A stretch of DNA of 64,000 bases from GCA-016699975 sp964420045 (GCA_964420045.1 CAYQPQ010000001.1:1-64000), one strand, 5' to 3'. Positions 52,698 through 62,392 are shown, counted from the first letter of the stretch. Numbers and translations are program-made. Notes: generated by a model from the letters alone, not told the origin.

Positions 52698-55600
52698 TTA
52701 TGAATGGTCATCTTCTTCGGACGCTATCGGTGTTGCACCAACCAAGTCGACATTGAGACACAATCCTTTCAGTTCGTTCACCAACACATGGAATGATGCT
52801 GGAATATTCGGGCTCTTGATTGGCTCACCCTTGATGATCGATTCGTATGCCTTCGACCGACCAAGCACATCGTCGGACTTGATGGTGAGCATTTCTTGCA
52901 ATGTATGCGCCGCACCATACCCTTCGAGCGCCCACACTTCCATTTCTCCGAATCGCTGTCCGCCGAATTGTGCCTTGCCGCCCAAAGGCTGCTGAGTAAT
53001 AAGTGAGTACGGTCCGATGGATCGCATGTGAAGCTTGTCGTCAATCAGGTGATTAAGTTTCATCACATACATCACACCAACCGTCGATTCATTGTCAAAA
53101 TATTCTCCCGACTTGCCATCACGGAGTCGGACCTTGCCGTTTTCCGGAAGTCCCGCTTTGCGAAGTTCGGCTTTAATATCCGCCTCTGTCGCACCATCGA
53201 GCGCCGGAGTTGCCACCGTGTGACCCAGCTTCTTCGCCGCCCATCCGAGATGCGTTTCGAGGATCTGCCCGATATTCATACGACTCGCCACACCAAGCGG
53301 ATTCAGGATCATATCAACCGGTGTTCCATCTTCGAGATAGGGCATGTCTTCGATCGGCGCAATACGGGAAACCACACCCTTGTTGCCGTGGCGACCGGCA
53401 AACTTGTCCCCAACCGAAACTTTTCGAAGCTGTGCTACCGATACCTGCACCTGCTGGAATACTCCCATGGAAAGTTTATCGCCTTGCTCTCGTGAGAAGA
53501 TCTTCACGTCTACCACCTTGCCGCGCTCGCCATGCGGAAGATAGAGCGATGAGTCTTTCACATCACGTGATTTTTCACCAAAGATGACGCGAAGCAGCCG
53601 CTCTTCCGCGGTCAGATCGCCTTCACCCTTCGGAGAAATTTTCCCCACCAGAATATCGCCCGAGGAAACCTCGGCACCGATACGAATAATGCCTTGTTCA
53701 TCCAAATTCTTGAGACGATCTTCGCCGATATTCGGAATATCGCGTGTCACCACTTCGGGACCAAGCTTGGTATCGCGCACGTCGAGAGAGAAGTCTTCGA
53801 TATGGATAGAGCTGTAACGATCCTCATGAAGCAATCGCTCCGACATGATAATCGCGTCTTCGAAGTTGTATCCCTGCCACGGAACAAACGCTACAACGAC
53901 ATTTTGCCCGAGCGCCAATTCGCCGCGATCCGTGGAAGCGCCGTCCGCAATAAGGTCGCCTTTCTTGAGCATTTGCCCCTTCGCGACACGCGGCACTTGG
54001 TTCATGCTCGTAAAGTTGTTCGACTTGGCAAAGCTCTTGAGCACATAGGTACGGTCAAAGTGCGCTTTCTTCGAGCCAATGGGCGCCTCTTCGCGCACCA
54101 CCACATGGCTCGCGTCCACTTCGATCACCTCGCCATCCTGCCGAGCGAGAATAACCTGTCCGGAATCCGCCGCCGCCTTGTCTTCGATGCCCGTCCCCAC
54201 GAGCGGCGCATCCGGTACAACGCACGACACCGCCTGACGCTGCATGTTCGAACCCATGAGCGCGCGGTTCGCATCGTCATGTTCCAAAAACGGGATGAGT
54301 GAAGTCGCCACGGAAATACACTGCTTCACGGAAACATCCACGTAGTCGATGCGCTCCGCCTCAATCATTTCCGGATGACCATTCACGCGTGCTTCAACAA
54401 GCGGCTCCAAGATATTGTTTTTTTCATCGGTTTCGATACCGGCATGCGCTATAATTTTACGATCCTCAACAATGGCATTGAGGTAGTCGATAGTGAGTGT
54501 GATAAACGGTTTCACTCGAACCGTGCCCGACTTTCGCTCCTTGGCAATTTTCCCGGCAAGCGATTCATCAATGAGCGTGCACGCCTCGGCCCCGGCGATG
54601 GATTCATTGAGAATCCTCCCGATTAATTCTTTCGAATCTTCCACGGCAACATCTTTCTGGATACGAAGATATGGTGTCTCAAGAAATCCGTATTCATTGA
54701 CACGCGCATAGGTTGCCATATGCCCCACAAGTCCGATATTCGGACCTTCCGGCGTTTCCACGGGGCAAATGCGTCCGTAGTGCGATGAGTGAACATCGCG
54801 CACTTCAAAACTCGCCCGCTCACGCGTAAGTCCGCCCGGCCCCATCGCCGAAAGGCGCCGCTTATGCTCCAACTCCGCCAGAGGATTCACCTGATCCATA
54901 AACTGTGAAAGCTGCGAACTGGAGAAAAATTCCTTCACCGCAGCCGCTACCGGGCGCGGATTGATGAGCTGTCCCGGGATAACCGTCTCGACATCGCAGG
55001 TACTCATGCGATCTTTGATATTTCGCACCATGCGGTAGAGCCCCACACGCAGTTTGTTCTGAATAAGCTCACCCACAGCACGAACGCGACGATTGCCAAG
55101 ATGGTCAATATCGTCCGGACGCGCTTCGGGATCATTGTTGAGTCGGATAATCTCACGGATAATCAGCACGAGATCATCCACATTGAGTACGCGATTCGCT
55201 TCGAGATCCTCGCGATTCGTTTCGAGACGCTGATTGAGACGGTATCGCCCGACGCTTCCGAAGTCGTAGCGCTCGTAGTTAAAAAACATCGAATCAATCA
55301 TTTGCTTCGCGTTTTCCTCGGTCGCCAAGTCGCCCGGACGAAGCCGCTTATAAACTTCCTTGTATCCCTCACCCTGCGTTCGCGTGGGATCTTTGGAGAG
55401 CGTTTCCTCGATATACCGCACTTCTCCAGTATCCGTTTCGGCAAACAGTTCCCGAAGCGTCGCGTCATTTCCGCATCCGAACGCTTTGAGGAGCGCCGTT
55501 ACCGGCACTTTTCGCTTCCGATCTATTTTCGCCGAAATAACACCGTCGAGGTCGGTCTCAAGTTCGAGCCATGCACCGCGATTCGGAATGATTTTCGCGC

Positions 55601-56117
55601 CAAACAATTTCTTGCCCTTCTGATAATTCATCGTAAAGAACGCGCCCGGAGAGCGAATCAACTGACTCACCACAACGCGCTCAACTCCATTTATAATAAA
55701 TGTCCCTCGATCAGTCATGATCGGAAATTCGCCAAGATAAATTTCCTGGTCTTTCACTTCACCGGTTTTCTTGAAGGTCAGCGTCGCTTTGGCGCGAAGC
55801 GGCGCTTCATAGGAGATATTTTTCGCCTTCGCGGTCACTTCGTCATATTTCGGTTCATCGAGATAATAGTCGCCAAGACGAAGTTCGAGATCTTTGTTGG
55901 TAAAATCGCGAATAGGATTCACTTCTTCGAGCAATTCTTTGAAGCCTTTTTCCCAAAACCAGGTATACGAGCTCGTCAAAACATCGATAAGATTCGGGAG
56001 CGACACCATGATGCGCCGCTTAAAGAACTTTCGCGTCGACAGGGACGATCCCGAACGAAACGAGTCACGAATCTTCAGTACTTTCTCCTCTTTTCTCGCG
56101 GCTTCTTTTTTGGGCAT
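52698..56117 (-). CDS. rpoB: RNA polymerase beta subunit
   Basis: A subunit of 1139 residues. The rifampicin-pocket region reads SQLSQFMDQVNPLAELEHKR with the GPGGLTRERA end, and the catalytic segments GYNFEDAI and KFAGRHGNKGVVS are present. Residues at the common resistance sites look wild-type. No L10, L7/L12 or L11 gene lies upstream; instead there is a leader of about 290 nt and a consensus promoter. Confidence 0.98.
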   Translation of the reverse strand: MPKKEAARKEEKVLKIRDSFRSGSSLSTRKFFKRRIMVSLPNLIDVLTSSYTWFWEKGFKELLEEVNPIRDFTNKDLELRLGDYYLDEPKYDEVTAKAKNISYEAPLRAKATLTFKKTGEVKDQEIYLGEFPIMTDRGTFIINGVERVVVSQLIRSPGAFFTMNYQKGKKLFGAKIIPNRGAWLELETDLDGVISAKIDRKRKVPVTALLKAFGCGNDATLRELFAETDTGEVRYIEETLSKDPTRTQGEGYKEVYKRLRPGDLATEENAKQMIDSMFFNYERYDFGSVGRYRLNQRLETNREDLEANRVLNVDDLVLIIREIIRLNNDPEARPDDIDHLGNRRVRAVGELIQNKLRVGLYRMVRNIKDRMSTCDVETVIPGQLINPRPVAAAVKEFFSSSQLSQFMDQVNPLAELEHKRRLSAMGPGGLTRERASFEVRDVHSSHYGRICPVETPEGPNIGLVGHMATYARVNEYGFLETPYLRIQKDVAVEDSKELIGRILNESIAGAEACTLIDESLAGKIAKERKSGTVRVKPFITLTIDYLNAIVEDRKIIAHAGIETDEKNNILEPLVEARVNGHPEMIEAERIDYVDVSVKQCISVATSLIPFLEHDDANRALMGSNMQRQAVSCVVPDAPLVGTGIEDKAAADSGQVILARQDGEVIEVDASHVVVREEAPIGSKKAHFDRTYVLKSFAKSNNFTSMNQVPRVAKGQMLKKGDLIADGASTDRGELALGQNVVVAFVPWQGYNFEDAIIMSERLLHEDRYSSIHIEDFSLDVRDTKLGPEVVTRDIPNIGEDRLKNLDEQGIIRIGAEVSSGDILVGKISPKGEGDLTAEERLLRVIFGEKSRDVKDSSLYLPHGERGKVVDVKIFSREQGDKLSMGVFQQVQVSVAQLRKVSVGDKFAGRHGNKGVVSRIAPIEDMPYLEDGTPVDMILNPLGVASRMNIGQILETHLGWAAKKLGHTVATPALDGATEADIKAELRKAGLPENGKVRLRDGKSGEYFDNESTVGVMYVMKLNHLIDDKLHMRSIGPYSLITQQPLGGKAQFGGQRFGEMEVWALEGYGAAHTLQEMLTIKSDDVLGRSKAYESIIKGEPIKSPNIPASFHVLVNELKGLCLNVDLVGATPIASEEDDHS

Positions 56118-56126
56118 AGAAAGACG

Positions 56127-56189
56127 CTCATCCTTTCTCTCGCCCCTCGGAAGAACAAAAAACTCTCCCGAAAGACGGCAGTGGATGAG
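56127..56189 (-). other. Long-range inverted repeat just before rpoB
   Basis: CTCATCC (minus strand, 56183-56189) can pair with GGATGAG (56127-56133), the latter ending about 10 nt before the rpoB ATG and covering its only AGGA. The 49-nt loop region is otherwise unstructured to the eye. Confidence 0.3.
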
Positions 56190-56202
56190 AAATTAGACTC
56201 GC

Positions 56203-56379
56203 TTACAATGAATTGTTATATCTCCGAGACAGAAGCGTTGACATTCGCTTGAAAAAGACCCTCCGCACACTTCCTCTTCTATCATATCGTTCCTCTTCTT
56301 CCTTGGCAATCTTCCTCCCTTTTGATTCGAATTCGAACCAATTCCTTGCGAATCTTTCGGGGCTTCTGTCCACAATCAT
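56203..56379 (-). CDS. Possible small leader peptide gene upstream of rpoB
   Basis: An open frame of 58 codons starting MIVDRSPERFARNWF inside the predicted rpoB leader, rich in Arg, Lys and Glu. It has no family match or ribosome binding site. The region 56118-56441 holds only this frame, the inverted repeat and the promoter. It may well be a chance frame. Confidence 0.2.
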   Translation of the reverse strand: MIVDRSPERFARNWFEFESKGRKIAKEEEERYDRRGSVRRVFFKRMSTLLSRRYNNSL

Positions 56380-56416
56380 GATTCCCTCAGAGTCCGCCTT
56401 TTCTGACTTTCTCAGG

Positions 56417-56445
56417 AGTATAGAACGCTCACTCCGATTTGTCAA
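56417..56445 (-). promoter_or_regulatory. Consensus promoter of rpoB-rpoC
   Basis: On the minus strand TTGACA, a 17-bp spacer and TATACT, overlapping the last bases of the tgt-like gene. A start near 56410 gives a leader of about 290 nt before the rpoB ATG. Confidence 0.7.
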
Positions 56446-57629
56446 ATTGAGGAGCGTCCGGTTAGAGCACTGGCAGCATCCATTCCGATTCGTGACGCAC
56501 TCCGTCCGCGCAATTCATCCATAAGTGTTGCGTAAAAACGAAGATTATGGAGCGACAGCAAACGCGATCCGAGCACTTCGCCGGTTGCAAAAAGATGCCG
56601 AATATACGCTCGAGAAAACCCACTGGCACATGCCGCACAGTCGCACATTTCATCAATCACTCCCTTATCACCCCGAAACCGTTCACTCGTCAGATTGACA
56701 ACTTCATAGAAAGATTCGTCGAAAACGCTCCGCTCGGCACAGCGAAGAAATGCTCGGCCATGGCGCCCTTCTCGCGTGGGGATAACGCAATCGAAGATAT
56801 CCCAACCGAGCGAGTGACAACGCACAATATCTTGCGGCGTTCCAACACCGAGCGCGAACCGGATTGTATCCTCCGGAATACATGCCGCCGTCTCATGAAG
56901 CACCTCTTCGAGAAAATTCCCCACCATATCGAGATGCCGCGCCCCAAAACCGTATCCGTCGAAACCGATTGCCGCGAGCGCCTCGGCGCAATGCCGCCGC
57001 AACGCCATATCCATACCGCCCTGAACAACCGAGAAAAGAAGTGGCCGTTGTTTCTTGTTGCCACCCACTTTCTGCTCTGCCAATCGCTCTTCATACCGAA
57101 TCTTGCACCGACGCGCCCAGCGAAGTGTCCGCTCCACAGCAAGCATCGCCTCTGTCGTCGGAGCGTCATTTGGCCGAGGATCATCCAAGCACACCATCAT
57201 GTCAACACCGAGATCAAACTGAATATCGATAGCGCGTTCGGGAGTAAGGAGATACTTCGACCCGTCGATCGGAGAACGAAAAAGCGCGCCCTCCTCGGAT
57301 ACCAAGCCGCACTCCGGGTGCTTATGTATCAGAGAATAGACCTGATACCCTCCGGAATCAGAAAGTATGGGCGCGTCCCAGCACATAAAAGCATGTACAC
57401 CCCCCATGCGGGCAATATGCTCCGCCCCCGGGCGGAGCAAGAGGTGATAGGTATTGACGACGAGCGCTTCGATACCGGAAGAGGCAAGAGCGCCCGGTTC
57501 AATACCGCGCACCGCCGCCCGAGTAGCATCCGGCATAAAAAACGGCGTTTCCAGAACGCCGTGTGCCGTGCGGATCCGACCCCTCCTCCCAGATCGATCC
57601 GCTTGCAAAACTTCGAAATACGAATCCAT
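56442..57629 (-). CDS. tgt: tRNA-guanine transglycosylase family protein
   Basis: Exchanges guanine for a 7-deazaguanine in tRNA anticodons in the known family; 395 residues. Present: the general acid Asp in SDSGGYQV, VQGG, the nucleophile Asp in IFDCVIPTREGRHG and the zinc site CDCAAC plus a later His. The base-binding loop that normally reads GGLAVGE is instead FGARHLD in FDGYGFGARHLDMV, so base choice may differ. It lies 53 bp after a surface protein gene in the same direction. Confidence 0.88.
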   Translation of the reverse strand: MDSYFEVLQADRSGRRGRIRTAHGVLETPFFMPDATRAAVRGIEPGALASSGIEALVVNTYHLLLRPGAEHIARMGGVHAFMCWDAPILSDSGGYQVYSLIHKHPECGLVSEEGALFRSPIDGSKYLLTPERAIDIQFDLGVDMMVCLDDPRPNDAPTTEAMLAVERTLRWARRCKIRYEERLAEQKVGGNKKQRPLLFSVVQGGMDMALRRHCAEALAAIGFDGYGFGARHLDMVGNFLEEVLHETAACIPEDTIRFALGVGTPQDIVRCHSLGWDIFDCVIPTREGRHGRAFLRCAERSVFDESFYEVVNLTSERFRGDKGVIDEMCDCAACASGFSRAYIRHLFATGEVLGSRLLSLHNLRFYATLMDELRGRSASRIGMDAASALTGRSSI

Positions 57630-57682
57630 AGTCCTACCCTACCTCCAAACGAAATATTCGGTCAAGAATGCTTCATCGCCTC

Positions 57683-59593
57683 TTATTCTCCACTTGCTAC
57701 CTTGGAGCCGCTCGGCGGGAGAGAGTCATCTTCCCGAAGGCTCGTCGTTTTTTCCGACGTTCTGGATTGAATCATCTCATTCGTAAAAACATCCGTCGCT
57801 TTCGCCAGCGATGGTTGCAGCAATGCAGGGGACGTATTCAATTGGTTCAGCTCCGGGCGGATTGATACCTGAAACGCCACCGTTCGCTTCGGAGCGAGTA
57901 TACCCTCGCCAACTCCGAGACTCCCCACACTCCACACAATTTTGTTGGTGCGCTCATTGTAGGAAATCTTCTCGGTATCCGGAAATGTTTTCCCGGTCCA
58001 CATGACACCAGTCGGCAAATCCGCCGATACCTCCGCTCCCGTCACGTCATTCGTCGTATTCGACAAGAGCCAGTGCAGAGTATACGTAGTATTCTGACCA
58101 ACCGTCGGAGGAATCGGCCCCGCATTTGGCAATACATTGTCTTTGTAATATCCGACCGTCTCCAAAAGAAGGCGGGAATTTACCTTGGTCCACATGGTAT
58201 CGGTTGCCACAATTTTGTTTGCGCCCGCCGGATTCGGAACATCGGGACTTTCGATTTTTGCCGTCGTTTTGATCTGAAAATCTTTTGTAAGCACGCTCTT
58301 CGGAACGAAATCATCCCGAACCGGCACATTGAACTCAATCTCACCTGAAGCATTCGGTACGAGATTTCCCAGTTGCGACACATCCGACGCCTTCCATGTA
58401 ATCACCTTGCGGAGACTGTCATAGGCGCCTTTCTCCGGACGAAGTCGAGAGAAATCCAACGCATCTCCCTCCAGCTCCACGGTGATAATAGCTTCTCGAA
58501 GCGCTATCTCACTGTCATTGCGATACGCTATGGTATAACGCAAAATATCGCCAGGATTCACGGCTCCCGGCTTTGCGCCGTTTAGCGATTGCCGAATGCT
58601 AAAGGGCGCCGCCACGATTCTCGTTATTCGCTCGGCATCACTGTACGAAAGGAACGTGTTGTCTCCCTGGAATGTGCCAAATTCAACCTTCACCGTTTTG
58701 GTTTCATTGGGTACGCCGCTCATGTTTCCCGTGAGGCGAATTTTGCCACGTTCGCCCGGAGCAATGCTCCCGAGATACCACACCACCTCGCCTTCCGACG
58801 GTTTCGGATCGGCATCTCTCAGAGAGAAACCCGCCGGAAATGTCGCCTTCATGCGCACATTCGATAACGACGAATCGCTCGTATTTTCATAATTCACCAA
58901 ATAATTCACTTCTCCCGAAGGCGGCACCGAAAGCGGCGCTTCCAACTCGACAGCAAGAGATGCACTCCGTAAATTGACGCTCTTCTGTCCCGCCGCAGAG
59001 AATCGGCTCTGGACATTGTTCGGACGATACCGAAGCTCGGCGCGAATAAATGCTATCGAATCTTTGGAACCATAAAACTTCCCCGAAAAATCAAGGGTTT
59101 TCTTTTCAAAGGCAGAGATATCGCCGATCGCAACACTGCTTGACGAGGCATCATTTCGGAATGTGTTCGCGTTTCCCTCTGGCACAAAATTCGGCGGATA
59201 CGAAACGACAAGCTCGGCATCGGCAAGTCCCGACCGGTTGGCATTCTCGTAGGAAATGACGAAATCGGTCAGATCCGAACTATTCACATTGCTTGGTCCT
59301 GTGACAGAAACCGAGACGCGGTCCTGCGAAAAGAGCGTTTGACGAATGCGCACGAACGTCCCAACAAGAAGCGCTATAAACGCAATCCCGCCTATTGCCA
59401 GCATTCCCACACGAATCATCTGCGCTCGGTCCGCAAAAAACCGGCTGCGAATCGTGCGCCACCCGCTTGTCGCTTCCAACGAAATATTCGCATCATCCGC
59501 CGCATGCCCCGGATCAAACGCATCCGCCCGGGAAGATTCGCGAATTTCGCCATCATGTTTATGAAGCTGCTCCTCAAGATCTTGTATACCCAT
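57683..59593 (-). CDS. Large membrane-anchored surface protein with DUF11/CARDB-like repeats
   Basis: A protein of 636 residues from MGIQDLEEQLHKHDGE (59593). About 60 N-terminal cytoplasmic residues are followed by one membrane helix (MLAIGGIAFIALLVGTFVRI), then several beta-sandwich units with the pattern PGDxxxYTIxYxN (SGEVNYLVNYENTSDS, PGDILRYTIAYRNDSEIAL, PTVGQNTTYTLHWLLSNTT), as in DUF11 domains of surface proteins. The last 40 residues are disordered. The function is unknown. Divergent from the nrd operon. Confidence 0.8.
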   Translation of the reverse strand: MGIQDLEEQLHKHDGEIRESSRADAFDPGHAADDANISLEATSGWRTIRSRFFADRAQMIRVGMLAIGGIAFIALLVGTFVRIRQTLFSQDRVSVSVTGPSNVNSSDLTDFVISYENANRSGLADAELVVSYPPNFVPEGNANTFRNDASSSSVAIGDISAFEKKTLDFSGKFYGSKDSIAFIRAELRYRPNNVQSRFSAAGQKSVNLRSASLAVELEAPLSVPPSGEVNYLVNYENTSDSSLSNVRMKATFPAGFSLRDADPKPSEGEVVWYLGSIAPGERGKIRLTGNMSGVPNETKTVKVEFGTFQGDNTFLSYSDAERITRIVAAPFSIRQSLNGAKPGAVNPGDILRYTIAYRNDSEIALREAIITVELEGDALDFSRLRPEKGAYDSLRKVITWKASDVSQLGNLVPNASGEIEFNVPVRDDFVPKSVLTKDFQIKTTAKIESPDVPNPAGANKIVATDTMWTKVNSRLLLETVGYYKDNVLPNAGPIPPTVGQNTTYTLHWLLSNTTNDVTGAEVSADLPTGVMWTGKTFPDTEKISYNERTNKIVWSVGSLGVGEGILAPKRTVAFQVSIRPELNQLNTSPALLQPSLAKATDVFTNEMIQSRTSEKTTSLREDDSLPPSGSKVASGE

Positions 59594-59642
59594 AGACCAA
59601 TATGATCGCATCACACAGAAAACAGTCCGCACATGTAAGCAC

Positions 59643-59651
59643 AGTATAACA
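59643..59651 (-). promoter_or_regulatory. Extended -10 promoter of the DUF11-like gene
   Basis: On the minus strand TGTTATACT, an extended -10 without a clear -35, about 50 bp before the start codon. Confidence 0.35.
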
Positions 59652-59804
59652 CATCCGACTCCGGAGAACCTTAAAAGGACTTCTCTCGTCCACAACACAT
59701 GTTCATTATGTCAATGAGAGTTTCTTGGAAGAACGCGTGGAATAAAATCCCTGCACCACTACGGCATTCAAACAGTGTCATAATGCACTTCTCCATATAT
59801 CCCC

Positions 59805-59819
59805 CAAACCATCGGTTTG
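59805..59819 (+). other. First hairpin in the nrdD leader region
   Basis: CAAACC, ATC, GGTTTG form a 6-bp stem with a 3-nt loop, followed by ATAGTTTTTAT. It lies in the 409-bp region 59594-60002, which contains no gene I can support. Confidence 0.35.
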
Positions 59820-59935
59820 ATAGTTTTTATACCCAATACTCCATCATCTGTTCGGTTTTTCCCTTAAGAGAGAGAAACTTTACGAGCTCGACCATGTGCG
59901 CGATAATGAGGAGGCGCAAAACGGAATCGCGCACT

Positions 59936-59972
59936 CCGTGGGGGAGGTCGTATATCCACGGTTTTTCTTTTC
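59936..59972 (+). terminator. Terminator-like hairpin in the nrdD leader
   Basis: CCGTGG and CCACGG form a 6-bp stem with a 14-nt loop, followed by TTTTTCTTTTC. It lies 30 bp before the nrdD ATG and on its strand, and no plus-strand gene precedes it, so it could act as an attenuator. Confidence 0.45.
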
Positions 59973-60002
59973 TCCGAAATCGAAATCCTAGCCAAAAACC
60001 GT

Positions 60003-62081
60003 ATGAAACACAGACAGAAAGCGGAAACAGTATCCATCGAATCCGTGCGAAGACGAAGCGGACGCACGACTTCGTTCAATCCGTACAAGATCGTCAACGC
60101 TATCGAAAAAGCACTCTGTGCTACTGCCGAAGGAAACGAGAAAGACGCCGCCCGCATCGGCAAGAAGGTCGTCTCGCTCCTCGAAAAGAAAGCGCGACAC
60201 TATGCCAAGCAGAATCTCGGACGATTCATTCCGAAAATCGAGGAAATTCAAGACCTCGTCGAAACCGTCCTCATGTCGGAAGGGTTTCACGAGACCGCCA
60301 AAGCCTATATTCTCTATCGCGAACAGCATCGCGAAGTCCGCGAAACGGAAGAATCACTCGTTAAAGCGGTGCACCTCGTCGACAAATATATCGGCAACCT
60401 CGACTGGCTCGTGAAGGAAAATGCCAATATGGCGTATTCCCTTCAGGGACTCAATAACTACGTCTCGAGCGCCATCAGCACGAAGTATTGGATGAACACT
60501 ATCTATTCCAAGGAAGTGCGCGACGCTCATGAGTCCGGCGATCTGCACATTCACGATCTCCAGCTCATTTCCGCCTATTGCTGCGGCTGGGATCTCGAAG
60601 ATCTCTTGCGACAAGGCTTCACCGGCGTCCCCGGCAAAGTCTCTTGCAAGCCCGCCAAGCACTTGGGATCCATCTTGGGACAGATGGTGAACTTTATCTA
60701 CACACTCCAAGGCGAAGTTGCCGGCGCGCAGGCATTCTCCAACTTCGACACGCTCCTCGCGCCGTTTATTCGGAAAGACAAACTTTCCTACGAACAGGTG
60801 AAGCAGGAAATCCAGTCATTTGTGTTCAACATGAATGTCTCGACGCGCGTCGGATTCCAAACGCCGTTTTCAAACATCACGATGGATATTATTCCACCGA
60901 AGATTCTCGCGAAGAATCATGTCGTGATCGGCGGCGAACCGCAAAAAGAAACGTATGGCGATTTCGCACCCGAAATGGCAATGATCAATCGCGCCTTCGC
61001 CGAAGTGATGACCGAAGGCGACGCCTCGGGACGCATCTTCACCTTCCCCATCCCGACCTATAACATCACCAAGAACTTCGACTGGGAGAATCCCGCCTAT
61101 GCGCCACTTTGGGAAATGACCGCCAAATACGGCATCCCCTATTTCGCCAACTTCGTGAATTCTGACATGAGCCCCGACGATGCGAGGAGCATGTGCTGCC
61201 GGTTGCGCTTGGACAACCGCGAACTCCGAAAGCGAGGCGGCGGACTCTTCGGCGCCAATCCCTTGACCGGGTCGGTCGGCGTTGTCACCATCAACCTCCC
61301 GCGCATTGGTTACCTTGCCAAAAATGAGAAAGACTTTTTCAAGCGCCTCGACCGCCTCATGGATATCGCCAAAGAAAGCCTCGAAGTCAAACGGAAAATC
61401 GTCGAACAACTCACCGAGAAAGGACTCTACCCCTACACCAAGTTTTACCTTGGCAATATCAAGAAGCGCTTTCACCAATACTGGAAGAATCACTTCTCCA
61501 CGATCGGTCTGGTCGGAACCAATGAGGCAATCAGCAATCTTATCAAAACCGATATCACCACCGATAAAGGACAAGCTTTCGCCAAAAAAATTCTCACCCA
61601 CATGCGTGAGCGGATCGGAACCTACCAAGAAAAGACCAACAATCTCTACAATCTGGAAGCCACTCCCGCCGAAGGCACCGCCTACCGCCTCGCCCTCCTC
61701 GACAAGAAGTACTATCCCGATATCGTCGTCGCCAACGAGAAAGAAGTGCGTACCAAACACGCCGAACCCTACTACACCAATTCCTCCCACATCCCCGTCG
61801 GCTTTACCGACGACATCTTCGAAGCACTCGACCTCCAAGACGGACTCCAAACGCAGTATACCGGCGGCACCGTCCTCCACGGATTCTTGGGAGAGCGCAT
61901 CAATGACCCCACCATGGCGCGCACGCTCGTCCGCCGCATCGCCGAGAAGTATCATCTTCCCTACTTCACCCTCTCCCCCACCTTCAGCATCTGCCCCACT
62001 CACGGCTACCTCCCCGGCGAACACCAAACCTGCCCGCAGTGCATAACCATGCCAACAGCGAAAGAGTATCAAAAAGCGTGA
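60003..62081 (+). CDS. nrdD: Anaerobic (class III) ribonucleoside triphosphate reductase, catalytic subunit without glycyl radical domain
   Basis: Reduces ribonucleotides to deoxyribonucleotides without oxygen; 692 residues. An N-terminal ATP-cone (RRSGRTTSFNPYKIVNAIEK) is followed by the barrel with SGDLHIHDL, the thiyl-region CCRLRLDNRELRKRGGG and TGSVGVVTINLPRIGYL. The C-terminus has the zinc cysteines (SICPTHGYLPGEHQTCPQC) and stops 11 residues later. The family normally continues into a glycyl radical segment (RVxGYxRPV), which is missing here and encoded separately at 62393. The frame closes on a TGA with another gene between, so this is gene fission, not a frameshift. Confidence 0.95.
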   Translation: MKHRQKAETVSIESVRRRSGRTTSFNPYKIVNAIEKALCATAEGNEKDAARIGKKVVSLLEKKARHYAKQNLGRFIPKIEEIQDLVETVLMSEGFHETAKAYILYREQHREVRETEESLVKAVHLVDKYIGNLDWLVKENANMAYSLQGLNNYVSSAISTKYWMNTIYSKEVRDAHESGDLHIHDLQLISAYCCGWDLEDLLRQGFTGVPGKVSCKPAKHLGSILGQMVNFIYTLQGEVAGAQAFSNFDTLLAPFIRKDKLSYEQVKQEIQSFVFNMNVSTRVGFQTPFSNITMDIIPPKILAKNHVVIGGEPQKETYGDFAPEMAMINRAFAEVMTEGDASGRIFTFPIPTYNITKNFDWENPAYAPLWEMTAKYGIPYFANFVNSDMSPDDARSMCCRLRLDNRELRKRGGGLFGANPLTGSVGVVTINLPRIGYLAKNEKDFFKRLDRLMDIAKESLEVKRKIVEQLTEKGLYPYTKFYLGNIKKRFHQYWKNHFSTIGLVGTNEAISNLIKTDITTDKGQAFAKKILTHMRERIGTYQEKTNNLYNLEATPAEGTAYRLALLDKKYYPDIVVANEKEVRTKHAEPYYTNSSHIPVGFTDDIFEALDLQDGLQTQYTGGTVLHGFLGERINDPTMARTLVRRIAEKYHLPYFTLSPTFSICPTHGYLPGEHQTCPQCITMPTAKEYQKA

Positions 62082-62096
62082 AATTCACTCTTCCCT

Positions 62097-62375
62097 ATGG
62101 AAATAAAAGAATTACTCCAACAAGGGCGAGATATTTGGGGAAATCAAAAATTTACCCTCGGACAGATTATTGTGTGCATGGGAAAAATATTCGGCGATAT
62201 CTGTCGATGGGAACGCAACGCCACAAAAGACATAAAACTCCATACCGATCACGAGCTCAAGAAAGAACTCGGCAATATCATCTTCTCCACGATTCGATGG
62301 TGCGACGACTTAGGATACGACCCCGAAGAATGCATACGCATCGCCAGAGATTGCCAAAAAGAATTTAAAAAATAA
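62097..62375 (+). CDS. Small MazG-like all-alpha protein in the nrd operon
   Basis: A helical protein of 92 residues, 15 bp after nrdD. TLGQIIVCMGKIFGDICRWE and, later, KKELGNIIFSTIRWCDDLGY follow the helix pattern of MazG/NTP pyrophosphohydrolases, including the ELGxxxF-x6-DLGxD step. Some expected acidic metal ligands are replaced (GKIFGD, ELGN), so it may be an inactive or altered member. The nrd setting suggests work on nucleotide pools. Confidence 0.6.
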   Translation: MEIKELLQQGRDIWGNQKFTLGQIIVCMGKIFGDICRWERNATKDIKLHTDHELKKELGNIIFSTIRWCDDLGYDPEECIRIARDCQKEFKK

Positions 62376-62392
62376 ATCGTAAGAAAAAATGT

